From Beaufortia kweichowensis (Eukaryota > Chordata > Actinopteri > Cypriniformes > Gastromyzontidae): a stretch of 64,000 nucleotides of DNA. Each line of letters starts with the position of its first letter. Position 1 is the stretch's first letter. The notes under the pieces were generated by a model that was given only the letters and a program-made list of their open reading frames with translations, was not told the origin of the DNA and did not search any database. A program made the translations under genes and the position numbers. The stretch is from positions 1,787,501 through 1,851,500 of the forward strand of contig CM032798.1 of assembly GCA_019155185.1 (NCBI GenBank). Reading direction: 5' to 3'. Below, one piece after another: positions 25,067-38,200 of the stretch.

Positions 25067-25531
25067 CAGTACCAAAAGTTTGGAAACACTTACTCACTGA
25101 TGTTTAGCTTTTTTTCCATAGTTTAGAATAGTAATAAACTCAAAATGATCAAATAACACAATTGTAACTGTGGGAATTACGTTGTGACTAAAATCATCTA
25201 AAATAAATGAACACTGTGTTATATTTGATCATCTATAAAAGTATAAACACTTTGTGTAGAAATTGTAAAATTATATTTTGACATTTTATCATCCAGTTTC
25301 TTGAGGTCTCAACCTGAGAAGCTTTCTAAACAGAACTGAAGGAATTTCTATCTATACTAGACTCTTATTGACTGCTCTTTATTCATTTTTTGCTCCAAGT
25401 AATAAATTTTTTTTACATTATAATATTACAATTTTGTCTACAAAAGCAATTTCATACATTAAAAAATGCAAGATTTTTAAGATCATGAGAAACATTTTTG
25501 TCAATTGTGTCTAAACTTTTGACAGGTACTG
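25067..25531 (-). mobile_element. MITE-like element, family CAGTACC, copy 3 (most complete)
   Basis: Terminal inverted repeats: left CAGTACCAAAAGTTTGGAAA, right (reverse complement) CAGTACCTGTCAAAAGTTTA. About 465 bp with no coding capacity. The ends resemble the CAGTACCAGTCAAAAGTTTG type common in fish genomes, which I take to be a non-autonomous DNA transposon. Confidence 0.65.
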
Positions 25532-27143
25532 CCATTGTGCAGCTATAATTAATAATTTAATCTCGTTTGTTATGCAGTATATTAATATATATTCTGTGTT
25601 CATAATTCATTCATAAGTGTAGTAGTATTTCAGCGGCTTGCGTCATCAGCGGTTATATAACTCGCAGCAGATGTTTGGATGAGCTTGTATCACTAGTCTC
25701 CTGTGCTCAGCTGTAACACACAATATTTATCTTCCAAACTGAACATTATATCACATTTGAAAAACTAAAACAATGACTCAACAGTGTCAAGAATAAGTCG
25801 GTGATTAAAATAAAAATGTCTAAATGGCTGGTCAGAAACTGACCGGCGGTTTCATAATAACAGGTCAACTGATGCTTCACATAAGTTTGCTTTCAGTTGC
25901 TCCGCACCGACGATTATAATGGCCGACATCCAAAAAGTTCATTTTATAATTTCATAGGAAGAGCTATACGTTTCTCTGTAAATACCTGTCATAAATCAGA
26001 TTTGTAGATTAGAGTTTACATTTAGGTATAGCGTATCAATCTCAGCGGCCGATCTCATATATTCATTTCATTAAGCTGTACTTAAGATGCCGAGCGGCGG
26101 GTTCACGTAAGGACGGGTAGGATTAGGTTGAAGTTCCCCTGGAGTCATACAGAATTTATTTCATTTCTACCACAAGCTGGAAGCAAAAGGGATGACGGGT
26201 GTTTTTAAGGTCCCGTGCAAGAAAGCTGATATATCCCGACCGCCATCAGTGGGGCAAGAACATCACTTTTGATAAAGGACACCTTGGGGGTGGAAGTCTT
26301 CAGGAGCAGGATAAGAAATGTTTGCACATCTATATGCAGAACAGCGTGCGGCGGGAGAGATGAGAATACAGAAAGAACCTGAGAGATGAAAGTTTAAATA
26401 CAAAAGGGATTATACAGTATGAGGTCAGACTTCAGCTCTTAAAACCTTCTGTGAAGGAATCCGCAAGGACAAAACAAGTACAGACATGAATACATTCAGA
26501 AATTACCGGACGGGGTGATTAGAAAGTGTCGTGATTAAAATGTCAAATGTGTTCGCATAATATGAAATTACCTTAATCCTCATGGACGAGTAATAGATTT
26601 CTGGACGGCTGTTGGATGGAAATACACGTATTTATTAAATAAATTACAGTACAGATTTTTAATACGCCTTGCGTAAAGAGTGCAGCTGTGTCCTTAAAAA
26701 CCCTTTCATGAGCACAAGCTGAACGCTTTATTAATACAGTTTATTATCAACACTGTCAAGAACAATGTGACATCTAATATGCAAATTACAGTTGACCTTT
26801 CTTCGACAAACACTCCGTTTGTCATTTAATAAAGAACTTGTCTCTGGAATTATTGTTTAGTATTATTCACAATATTTTGAGAACTTTGTTGTTTTGGAAG
26901 CACAACTTAAAGAAAACACATTCAAGAACAAACAAAATGGAGCTACTGTTATAAAGTGGTGGCCAAAAACGTCAAACAAATTAACATCTTTGAGAGGAAT
27001 TTAAGGTTAAACTTATTGAAAAAGTTTTTGAGTATCCAGAAGAATGACCGCTGTAGACAAAAGATCAACAAAATATTATTAAATAATGAAACTTCAAAGT
27101 ATAGAATAATAAAAATGAAGTGTTCCCCTTTATGTCTCCAAAG

Positions 27144-27253
27144 TATTTAACCCTTCACCATAGTATTTACCCCTTCACCATAGTGTTTAACCCTTCACCA
27201 TAGTATTTACCCCTTCACCATAGTATTTAACCCTTCACCATAGTATTTTACCC
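27144..27253. repeat. 20-bp minisatellite, five and a half units
   Basis: Units TATTTAACCCTTCACCATAG and TATTTACCCCTTCACCATAG alternate imperfectly, with one TG variant at the third unit and a partial sixth. Head to tail without spacers. Confidence 0.9.
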
Positions 27254-28971
27254 TGTGTTGCCTTGGGTACCAAATTACATCATCTTAGCAAGGCTCATAC
27301 TGCATCATCCTTGTCATGCATGTACCTCCTGCATTATAGAATCCATTGCTTTAACAATTGTTAGTTTATGTATCATAATAATCATTTAGGTAATGTTAAT
27401 ATTCCTTAAATGTTCAGTTTTAAATGGACATAGAGTAATTTACATGATTGCTTTTGCCAATACACTTCATCTGCCAAAATACAGAGAAAAATCTGTACAA
27501 TTTACTTACTTTATTGTGTTTACTTTGTACATCAAATATATCCTAATCTAAGCAGGGAAACAGCTGAAAGAGTCTGTATGAAAAAACATTCATCTTCTTA
27601 AACTTAGCTGTCTTTCTCTATCGCTCATTTCTCTGCTTCAGACACTACGGTTTAATGTTGTTTAATTTATCTTCATACAAATGACAAAGTTTGTTTGTCC
27701 TGTAAACTATTTCAAGATTTATTTCTGCTTATTTCAACCAAACTTTTTATATATGTATACTGCTGGAGTGAAGGATATTTTAGGAGGAGCGTGTGAGTTT
27801 TAGTGCTTTGGTCAGCACTGAAGTCTAACATGAATAAACTGAGTCATTTAAAGTCTTTGAAAACATTAAATGATTTACTATAGAGCAACATCTTCATGTG
27901 ACAATATCAGGATAACACTAACATATAAGAAATAGTTTTCTGCTGATTGCTAATATATATTTTAACATATTCAGTGTTGTACACATGACGTGTGACAGCT
28001 GTTCACTTTAAACTTGATCTCTCCGTACATGTGAACTCAGACATTCTCTCTTTACTACCAACATACATTCATATTCAGAGGAAAGCTAATAATGGAAACC
28101 AAGAGCCACCGGCTGCTATTAAAAACAAAACACCTATGTGACTTTTTCACATGTTTATTTATTTTTACATTTTGCTGACATTTATTTAAATACGCCTCAG
28201 GGTGACATATTCTGCATTGGTTTCAAATATGTTTTCACCTATAGGGCACATTTTACAATGCTTTACTGTTAAAGAGATTTTTTACGATTGTGGTTTTATG
28301 GGCAACTCCAAATATTTACAAGAAACGCAAGTACACAACATTGACATTTGCAAGCAGATTTACTGGCTTTTAGGAGCAAATGTTACTTGTTTTCACTGTT
28401 AAGTGTTTATAACCTTTGTCCCAGAGGGGTCACAGGAAACATGACGGCATAATGAAGCAAAGATGGACGTCTAAAATTTAGAGGTCAGTCATCAGTGTCA
28501 AAAAATACAGGTTTATACAGTAAATTTTAATGTTTCATTTATGAGCGCAACAGAAAACTACAGACACATAAATACGCGGACGATGATCACAAACTCACAG
28601 CTTGATTGAGGTTTTCAATATCGGTGATGTTTGAAATAATGAGTCACGTGAACCTTCATGTCACACCAACAAAAATATCACTCTGAAAAAGAAAAGAAGC
28701 AAAAATGAAGTTTATGCTCGTTTATTATCAATACTTTTATAAACAAACACATATCTAAATGAATGTTAATTAAAGTTTATTTGGATAGACCTTAGATCAA
28801 CCTTACCATGACAAATAAAGTTTTTCTCAAGGTTTTCATCGTACTGATCAGATGTCAATATTTGCTGGATTAAATACTCATTTGAGGTTCATTTGATTTT
28901 TCACAGTCAGGTTAAATTCCTCATAAATGAACACATGAAAATAAAATAACTATTTTATGTTCTTTAAAGAG

Positions 28972-29012
28972 TCACCTCTTCTCCATTTGTTGGGTATTAT
29001 TGCTTCTGGTTT
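28972..29012 (-). other. igfn1: Candidate terminal coding exon of copy C
   Basis: After acceptor TACTTTGTAG the phase-1 reading is ETRSNNTQQMEKR then TGA at 28974-28972. A competing acceptor TCATGTCAAG near 29188 would give a longer tail through the 50-bp repeat. Copy D instead offers TTTGTTTTTCAG with an immediate Glu-stop. None is confirmed. Confidence 0.25.
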
Positions 29013-29117
29013 CTACAAAGTATGTTGCCTCTCAAAAACGTGTAGTTTTTTTTGTCACATCCATAACACACGTATATTTCCATTTTGAAAACCTCGATTA
29101 AGAATTTTTATGACTGA

Positions 29118-29167
29118 AAAGTTTTGACTGAAAATGTCACGTCCATAACACTGGAATTGCCCATAAG
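29118..29167. repeat. 50-bp repeat shared by copies B and C, copy 2
   Basis: GTTTTGACTGAAAATGTCAC then GTCCATAACACTGGAATTGCCC. It lies just 3' of Ig7 in copy C, a different position in the gene from the copy B instance. Confidence 0.55.
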
Positions 29168-29223
29168 GCTCAAACTCTTGACATGAAACAAACACAATTT
29201 TTATCAAAACACTTAACACATAC

Positions 29224-32200
29224 CTAAGATTGTCAGCTGTGTGGCGCACTCCGCACGACCCAAAGGATTTTCCGCCACGACTTTGTACTCTCCGTTATCT
29301 TTAGGACCGACTGTCAAGATGAGCATGGAACAGACTCCACATGTGTTAGTGATGTAGTAGTTTTGGTTTGCATTGAGACTGATGTTGTTGCGATACCAGG
29401 TGACACGAGGGGCCGGGTCTCCTCTCACCGCACAGCTCATATAACACTCATATTTTTCCGGGGTGGCGTGCGTCTTCAGTGGCACCGTGAACGTGGGCGC
29501 AGATTCAAAGCTGCAGGTTTTGGATGGGGGCGCGTTCAGAATGAACTTTTCTGCAGGTATGCATGATAAACATTTATGTTAAAGAGAACTACAATTTGGT
29601 ATTATTTATCTCATAAACCAACCTTACCTTTTTTCCTCACAACGCCCCATGTTTGGGACTCAGATGGGTCAGAAAGGCCTATGTCGTTTTTGGCATACAC
29701 ACGGAAGTTATACTCCCTTCCTGGCATGATGTTAACTGCTGTGAAGTTGTTGTTAAACAAGCGGTCGGCCACCGTGTGCCAGGTGCGTTTGATAGAGTCC
29801 CGTTTCATCACCGTGTAGTGCAGATGATTATCTCGTTTTTCATCAGAAGACGCGGCCCAGGAAACTGTCAAGGTACCCGGCACGTTTTCTTCCAGCTCGA
29901 CTGGACCGGGTGGCTTAGGATCATCTGCAAATATTATATCATAATCAATGATGTTCTTCAGTATTTTATTAGTAAGCACTGAATGACATTCCCAAGAGAA
30001 ACTCTTTGAGATGCCCATAAGTTACTACAAGAACAGTTTTAAGGAATTATGGGAATTATGTTGTGACTAAAATCATCTAAAATAAATAAACACTATGTTA
30101 TATTTGATCATCTTTAAAAGTAGTCACACTTTGTGTAGAATTTGTAAAATCATATTCTTGACATTTTATCATTCATCTTCTTGAGGTCTCAATCTATGCT
30201 GGACTCTTATTGGCTGTTTTTTATTCATTATTTGCTTCAAATAATCCATATTTTTGTTATAATAAAATTGTAATTGTAAAATTGTAAAATTGTTTTCTAA
30301 TTAAAAAAATGATATATTGCCACAATTATATTTTTGTCTATAAAAGTAATTTCAAACATTGAAATATAAACCTTCAGATGAAAAGATTTTTAGGATCATG
30401 AGAAACATTTTTGTCAATTGTGTGTAAATTTTGGACCGGTACAGTATATCAAATTTATAAATTAAAATGTTCCATTACATATAGAGTATTTTATTAAATC
30501 TGAATCATCCCAGTAACACATCACGGAAAGCAAATGATGTTTGGAGATGTTTTTCCACTTTCTCACCTGTGACTCTGATCTCAACGCTGAATGTTTCCTG
30601 ACCCACGATGTTTTTGATAACAATGGTGTAGATCCCTGTATCGGAGCGCTCGGCAGATGGGATCAGGAGCTGGGATAACCCATCAGTGTTGCTCACGGTT
30701 ACACGTTTGGACACGGGCGTTCCATCTTTCAGCCAGATTATAGTTGGCATGGGGGATGCCTGCCAATAAGAGTTATTATTGAGATATTAAATTGTGTAGA
30801 TAAGCCCTGAGAGGTGAAGATAACGTCTGTTTGGTAAATAATAGAAGTATCTATAACAGGCCCTGTGATACCTCAAAGTTTATGTTGATGCGGGCAGAAT
30901 TTTCAGCTCTCACGACCATAAAGCTCTTCATTTTACGATCAGTGAATTTTGGCCTTACTGAAAAAATATCAAATATGAAGTTAATATTTGCCCACAAAAT
31001 AATTTAGCATTTAGGCATAAACATATACTGTAAAATATATTATGATGATAGAGTACCAGGTGGTGGCATGGCAATGATGTAGTTATCCAGATCTCGCGGC
31101 TCCCCGTCTCCTCCTTCATTGGTCGCGACCACTCGTACCCAATACATGGCCATGGATTTAAGACCAAGAATCGTATAGGATGTTATAATGAGAGCGACTG
31201 AGTTACAGCGACTCCATTCTGTGTTCTCAGCTGGTCTTAATTCTACAAAATAACCTTTAGCTTCATCCTGGACTCCAACTTCTTCCTTTGGTTTAGTCCA
31301 ACTCAATGTCAGTGAGGTGTAGCTGGAATCCGTCACTTTCAGGTCAGTGACTTTACCGGGAGGTTCTGTCGTCAAATAAAAGAGCAAATACTTCAGTGTG
31401 GTTCAGCTGACAATCAATGATGTGAAGCTCATCCTGTATGAAAATGATTCATGGTTTTATTATAGTAAAAAAGGGCTGTAACCATGTTTACCAATGATTA
31501 ACATTTCTATAATCACAGTTTTACTACAAATGTTTAAACTATAGTAATGTTTTTTTTGTTTATTTGTAGTAAATACCATGATTTTTTTTAAATATATTTT
31601 GGTGTATATTTATTAAAGTTACAAAATCAAAACTGACTTATTTTATGGAATATTGAAGCATTTTCAATAAATGATTTTTTTTCTGTGCACTTCATGTGCC
31701 CTCATTATCTTTAATGAAGCATTTAAAAATAAATAAAAATAAAATGAATTGAAGGGCACTATTGTCACTATTACTTAAAAATGTAAGAAAAAAAATAAAT
31801 AAATGCAATAAAATTGATCTATTTAAATTATGCAATTGACATTGAAAAAATATATGCTTGTTATCAGACATCTTTGCTCATACAATACATTTTTTCTTGT
31901 TATGCTTCTTATATTCATTATACCAGTGGACTGAAAATAACATGCGTTTCATTATTTATTATGTGAATTTGACTGACATACTTTTAGGATCTCTGGCTAT
32001 CACAAATTCAGATGGTGTGCTCGGCTCTCCAGAACCAGAGAAGTTAATGGCCGACACACGGAATTCATATTCCATTCCTTCAACAACATCCTTCACGTCA
32101 TACTGCTTGCCTTTGGGAAGACAAATGATGGCGTGAGAATTACAAAGATTCAGAAATCACTGAACATAATAACACAATAAGAGCTTTAACAGACAAACAA

Positions 32201-35200
32201 CCTTTGATTGGCTGGTCGGGTGGGTTCACTTGACTCCATAAGTTGCTTCCTCTTTTGCGCTTCTCCATGTTGTAGCCGACAATGTTGGTTCCGCCGGTGT
32301 TGGTGGGAGGAGTCCATGATAAAGTGATGTGGTCCTTGAAAGCGTTGACCACCTTGGGTGTGGACGGTGGTCCGGGATATGCTGTAACAAATTAGTCTTT
32401 TTAATGCCAAAATCAAACCCATGACTTTTAAGCTTCTTACACAGTGTTCTACCAAGTTATGAGAAACATCTCTAAGAATTTGGTTCTTTAGAGCCAAACG
32501 TAGAACAAAGCAGTTGTGACTCACCTTTGGTTCCAGCTTGAATATCATCCGTCTCAAAAGCATCACTGGTTCCCTCTGCAGTTATGGCTCTGATGCGATA
32601 GCAGTACTTTCTTCCGTGGTCCACGTCGTTATCCTTGTAATGAGCCTCTGGAGGGATGTTTCCAAGCTTCACCCAAGTGTTTCGCCCGATCTGGTTCCGT
32701 TCCACGTTGTAGTTTATTATAGCAGAACCACCGTCGTCCTTCGGGGTTCTCCACTTGAAGTCCACACAGGACGATGAAGCTTCTAATACTTCAATCGGCC
32801 CGGTTGGGTTGCTGGGTTTATCTGTATTACAACATTTAACGGACATCATTAACCAATCATTAACTCAATACTTTCTTCAATACCATCTCTGTATCGCCAT
32901 CTCAGTTTCAAACAGTAAGTGGTAGGTTACTTTACTTATCTTTAATCATGGGTTGAAATCAAATGATTTCAAACTCACATTGAAATCGTACCTGATAACT
33001 CAACTTATAAAAATTTTTTGTGAATCAGGTTTAAACAGTTTTTGTGATAGTATTGAATGTAACTTTGTATACCAACCCAGAACGATAAGTTTAGAACGAG
33101 CTTCAATAGTTCCAAACTCATTCTTGATTTTCAGCTTTATTTCGCCGCTGTCTTTACGTTGACATTTCACGAGCATTAGGCGACTGTGACTGGCCGATTT
33201 TTCAATCCGGACATGATTGTCCTCCGTTAGCTCCTCTCCCTCATTATACCACTGCACTTTCATTGGTTCACGACCAACAAACTCCAGTTTGAACATGGCG
33301 TTTTGGCCGACTCTGATAATTACGGGCTCTGAGAACTTGGTTAGGTCATCTTGGTTCAACCTTGGCGGGTCTGAAACACAACGTATAATGGATGTTTAAC
33401 TTGACTTTTATTAATATCAACAACCGGAGATGAAATGACAACTGTTAATTACCTTCCACGACCAATATTGCCTCAGTTTTACGTCCGTCTGCCTCAAAGC
33501 GATACTTTCCGTTGTCGTCATCTGTGCAGTTAGTCACGATGAGTTTATGGACGGCTCCATCTTTGATGATTTTTAGATCATCTGAATCGGTTATCTGTTG
33601 AGATAATTGAATATGCTGTGGTAATGATGTTCAATATACATTTATAGTCGTATTAGACTAGAAGCATTTACCTCTTTCCCATCTTTATACCAAACACCAT
33701 CACAGTCCTCACGGCTCAGTTTACACTCCATTTCAGCTGTTTGACCGATGATGGCATGAACATCTGACAGGCCGCTTGTGAAGTAAACTCCCGTCTCTGA
33801 ACAACAATTGATAACAGTTCAAACATTTCTGTGAATTTCAGTGAAATGCTGCATTGACCAAATGTAGCGTAACAAATTACTATTGATCACTCGATCAATC
33901 ATAGTCAGTTATCATTTTCCTATCGTGAGTGTTGAAAGAGTCTGTAAAGCAGTGTTTCTCAAACGGGGCCTGATGGATCTGTCTGTAATTGCTAAATTAA
34001 GAATGAAAATCGCAAGGCAAACTATTTTAGTGACATACAATAACAGAACGCAACAGGACCTGATTTCATTGTCGCATTCTTTTAAAAAGTACAATTAGTT
34101 AATGACATGAATCAAACACACCAGGGAAATGAATTATACTTGTAAGGGAAAGCCTGCTTTTCTAGGACTTAATTTCTCAATTTTAATGATATGAAAACCT
34201 TGAATCAAAGAACCACTTTGAAATGAATCAAAGTAAGAAATAAGGGATCGCCCACATTTCCAGATCCTGATATATCATTTGTTGTCACCGGATTCTTGAA
34301 AAAAATGTAGAAAAATTAACCAGATTAATAACCAGATGTATTAAATGAACCAGAAAAATGGATCGAATTAATCAAACAATTGATTCATGAAATCAAAAAC
34401 TATTTGTATATCAAACCAACAAATTATGATACGATAATAAATAATTAAAAAATATATAAAAATGCAATATTTTAGAGGTAAAAAAATGTAAATATGTACT
34501 TTACAGCTGCTTTTGACAGCATAGAGAGACGGATTTGATAATGAAAGTAGAGGCCCATAGTGTTATAAAAGGGTTACTTTGTTGAAAAACATTTAGGAAA
34601 CACTGCTTTAGTACTCATTACAAAAGTAAATCAGTACAATGCTATTACCAGTGATGGTGTCTGGCACTAAAGGCCCAGTCCTAACTCTCTTCTTCAGCTC
34701 TTCTCCAGTTGACTCTTCCTCTGGAGGTGATTTGACATGTTCTTCTGTCAGAACGTGTTTTTCTTTCTCCTCTGCTTTTGGCAGAGATTCTGGCTCAGGT
34801 TTTGGCTCATCCGCTCCACCCTGAGAGTCTGGCTTGGGTTCTGGCTCAGGTTTGGGTTTAGTCTTCGGTTTATCCTCCAGTTGAGTTGTTGCCGGTGAAC
34901 CTTCATGAACGTCAGGAGGACCAGCAGACACCTCCTCCTTCTCCTCCTCCCCCGTCATCTCCTCTATCTCTTTGGCGGCCTGATCAAAGTCATCCTGAAA
35001 CTGTTTGATTTGCTCCATTCTTTCTTCTCGCTCCTTCTGAAGTTTCTCTTGCTGATCGGCAGCGATCTTCAGCAGATCTGTTCCTCCTCCTCCCGCTGTG
35101 GTGGTTTTGCGTGCCGCTTTCTTGCCTCTGTTGTTGGGATCAGGATCAGCTGTTTCAAGGGCAGATCGACATAAGAGGTGTTAATGTTCGGGTCACCGTG

Positions 35201-38200
35201 TGGAAAAATTGATGAGCGTATACGTGGAACTGCACATGTTCTCAATGATGTGGTGAACCTGAACGTGTGAGCTGTGAGCAAACGTAAGCAATCAATTTTC
35301 TTTTGTGAAGCTTTTTCAATTGGATGCATCACAAATAATTAAAGGTGGTTTATTGACAATTTTGCTATTTCAGAATTTCATTACAGTTATTTGAGCATTA
35401 TGACACATTGTGCATGCATGCTAGTCAATAACATTTCCAAGAATGTCATGTCCAAAATAAAATTTTTCATGGTTTTGACCACAATCATTACATTTACATT
35501 CATGCATTTGACGGCTGCTTTTAATTTTAAAGTGACTTTAATACAAATAGATAATTAAACACTATGTGCATTCCCCGGGATTAAACCTAACATTTTGATA
35601 ATGCTAGAGTCTATTTCAGACTTTCATTACAATCATTTATTCTATATCATGACACACTGAGATTATAACGTGACTAATTTATTCAAATTTTCAACCAAAA
35701 AATATAATTTGGCTGAAAGTTGAATATGTCAAATGCAATGATATCAGTTAATACATCATGTAGCTTTGATTGTCTTTGTGAGGATCTGGACACTTTACCA
35801 GGTTAATAAGTGAATCAGAGGAAATATAATGTGTGTTTGGTCTTACGGTCCACTATGAGCCAGGCGTTACAGGACTTTATTCCTGCCACTGCCGCATAGA
35901 TTCCTTTATCCACCTGCATACAGTCCTTCACCACCAGCCGGTGGATCAGCATATCTTCAGACACAGTGATGTCATACTTTTCACCCTGGACCAGCGGTAT
36001 ATTCTTTCCCATCCATGTGATCTTTGAAAGCGGAGCAGATAAGACGCACTCAAACACGGCATCTTGTCTTTCTATGGCCTTCACCTCCTGAATCTTTACC
36101 AAGAAGTCCACCGCGGGAACTGTAACGATGCAAATCATTCGCAAATTAATACAACAAAAAGACTTTAATTCTGTTTGTTTGTATCGTAACTTGATTTATT
36201 TTAATGATGTTTTCGTAGATTTTACACACACGGTAAAAACACTGTGATGTTAAACATGTCCGGTAGTGAACGTGTAAAACTGTAATCTGTAACTTTTGCC
36301 TTTCCATCTTCGTTAAAAACATAAAATTGCAGGTTATGAAGGTGTTGAAGTCAAATGATGTCAAACTGATTTTCTGAGTTATAAAGCCTAATGTTGTAAA
36401 TCGGGGCAAGGTAATTTTTTTTAACTATTTCAGGTAAAAAATAGATACTATAAACTATAAATAATTGTGTCTTAAACAGTTTTAATGCTGTACATTTAAT
36501 TTTGCATGCTGTTTGTAAATAGTGCACATGTACTGTATTGTAATGAATGGTTAAATCTTACTTTTGAAGTCAGTGGAAAAGACATTGACCCCTTCAATAT
36601 CCACTTGGTACAGTCCAGCATCTTCTGGGTTTAGACCTTGAACACTGAAGATAAACTTTCTGCCAACTCGACGCAGAGAATGTTTCTCAGCTGTGTCAAT
36701 GTCAAATGGAATCAAAACACCGTCCTGTGACACAAAATAATAGTAGAAAATAAAATATCTTTGCACAACAGTTTTTAAAAAAAAAAGGAACTGTAATATT
36801 TAACCTTGAAGAGGAAGATTTTGGAATTTGGATCCTTGAGGTCCATCTCGAATTCAAACTCGGCACATCCCGGTGTTTTTATTTCAATGTGTCTCAGGTT
36901 GCTCAAGTGTTCAACGAACTGTTGAGGAAAATGCAAGTTAATAATAATAATATTTTTTAAAAAGAAAAAGGATATTTATATATATTTCAATTGTTTTTCA
37001 TCGTTTAACGTCACCTGTGCCTGCTGCTCCTCGATTTCTCTTTTCTTCTCGTTCAGTTTTTTTCAACATCCAGCGGAAGTCCGTCACACCGTATTCAGCG
37101 CAGATGCGCTCGTAATCTTTCTTATCAGCGCTCAGCAACAGTTCCCAAAATTTCTCATCAACTTCTCCATCTTTTCTTTCTTCCTTGTCTCTTTCAGTTC
37201 TGAGAAAACACAAAATCATACACAAACCTTCTCAATTCCAGACGCTCCTAATGAATTCATAATGAATTTTTGCATGTCAACAAGTGAGATAATAAAATGA
37301 GGTCATTGGATAAACAAAGTGCACCCAAAATTTAAATGATGAAGATCTTACCGAGTCCTCAGATTCTTCTTTAAATCAGCGGCTGCTTTCTCTCGTTGTT
37401 CTGTAAATAAATAGAGATGCACGTTTCATCTTTACTCTGTAGGAACGCTTGTCCTTGAACTATATTTTTGTTTATATGACTCAGAACGGCCAAATCATAA
37501 AGACTTGAATCACACAGACCTAGTCGTGACTCCTGCATCGCTTTGCTCTTCTTGAACCCAACTGAAAAAAAGAATTTTGTTTTGTTTGTGTTTTCTGAAT
37601 TTTAATCGGCTTTGAAAAATATCAGATTGCTCAAAGCATTACACGTGTTATGCTACCTGTTCTTTGTGACATCAGAAAAATACTGTAGTATAGAGTACTT
37701 TAGTATTTACTATAGTAAACTGTAGTACACTTTGTTAATGGTTTTGATTACTGTAGTAAATACTTTAATATAGTATATTTTAATAATATTTACTCTAGTA
37801 ACATTCACAAACACTATGATACTACAGTTTACAATAAATATTAAAGTATACAACTTTATTTTCACGTACCTTCAATGACATTGAGCGTGACAGTGACGAG
37901 AGCACGTCCAAACTCATTATTTGCGAAACATTTGTAGGTGTCTGCTTGATCAACTCCAACGTTTGGCATCTACATAATACAATCATTGTTTTAAACAATT
38001 TACAACCAAGACAAAGAGATATCCTTTTGATATAATTTTTGAGAATTATCCTTATGCCTTTGTTCAAAAATCATTGTTCAAATTTGTACTTCTAGACATA
38101 GTCGCACAAAGAAACTTAGCAGAACTATTATTTATATAATTCTGCAAATCTCAAGCTCATAACTTCATTATACTTTTAGCTGCCAATAAGATTATAATAC

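Larger units (their letters stand above)
20161..28971. other. Intergenic region between copies B and C
   Basis: About 8.8 kb with no protein gene I can support. It holds two members of the CAGTACC MITE-like family (23176-23650, 25067-25531), another common fish repeat (24798-25035), a 20-bp minisatellite (27144-27253), an AT tract near 22691-22706, and a less AT-rich, unrepeated stretch near 26040-26340. The copy B promoter and the copy C terminal exon and 3' UTR must lie here. Confidence 0.55.

Noticed and set aside
27144..27253. CRISPR-like array
   Set aside because: The units are contiguous with no spacers, and the DNA is eukaryotic; it is a minisatellite.
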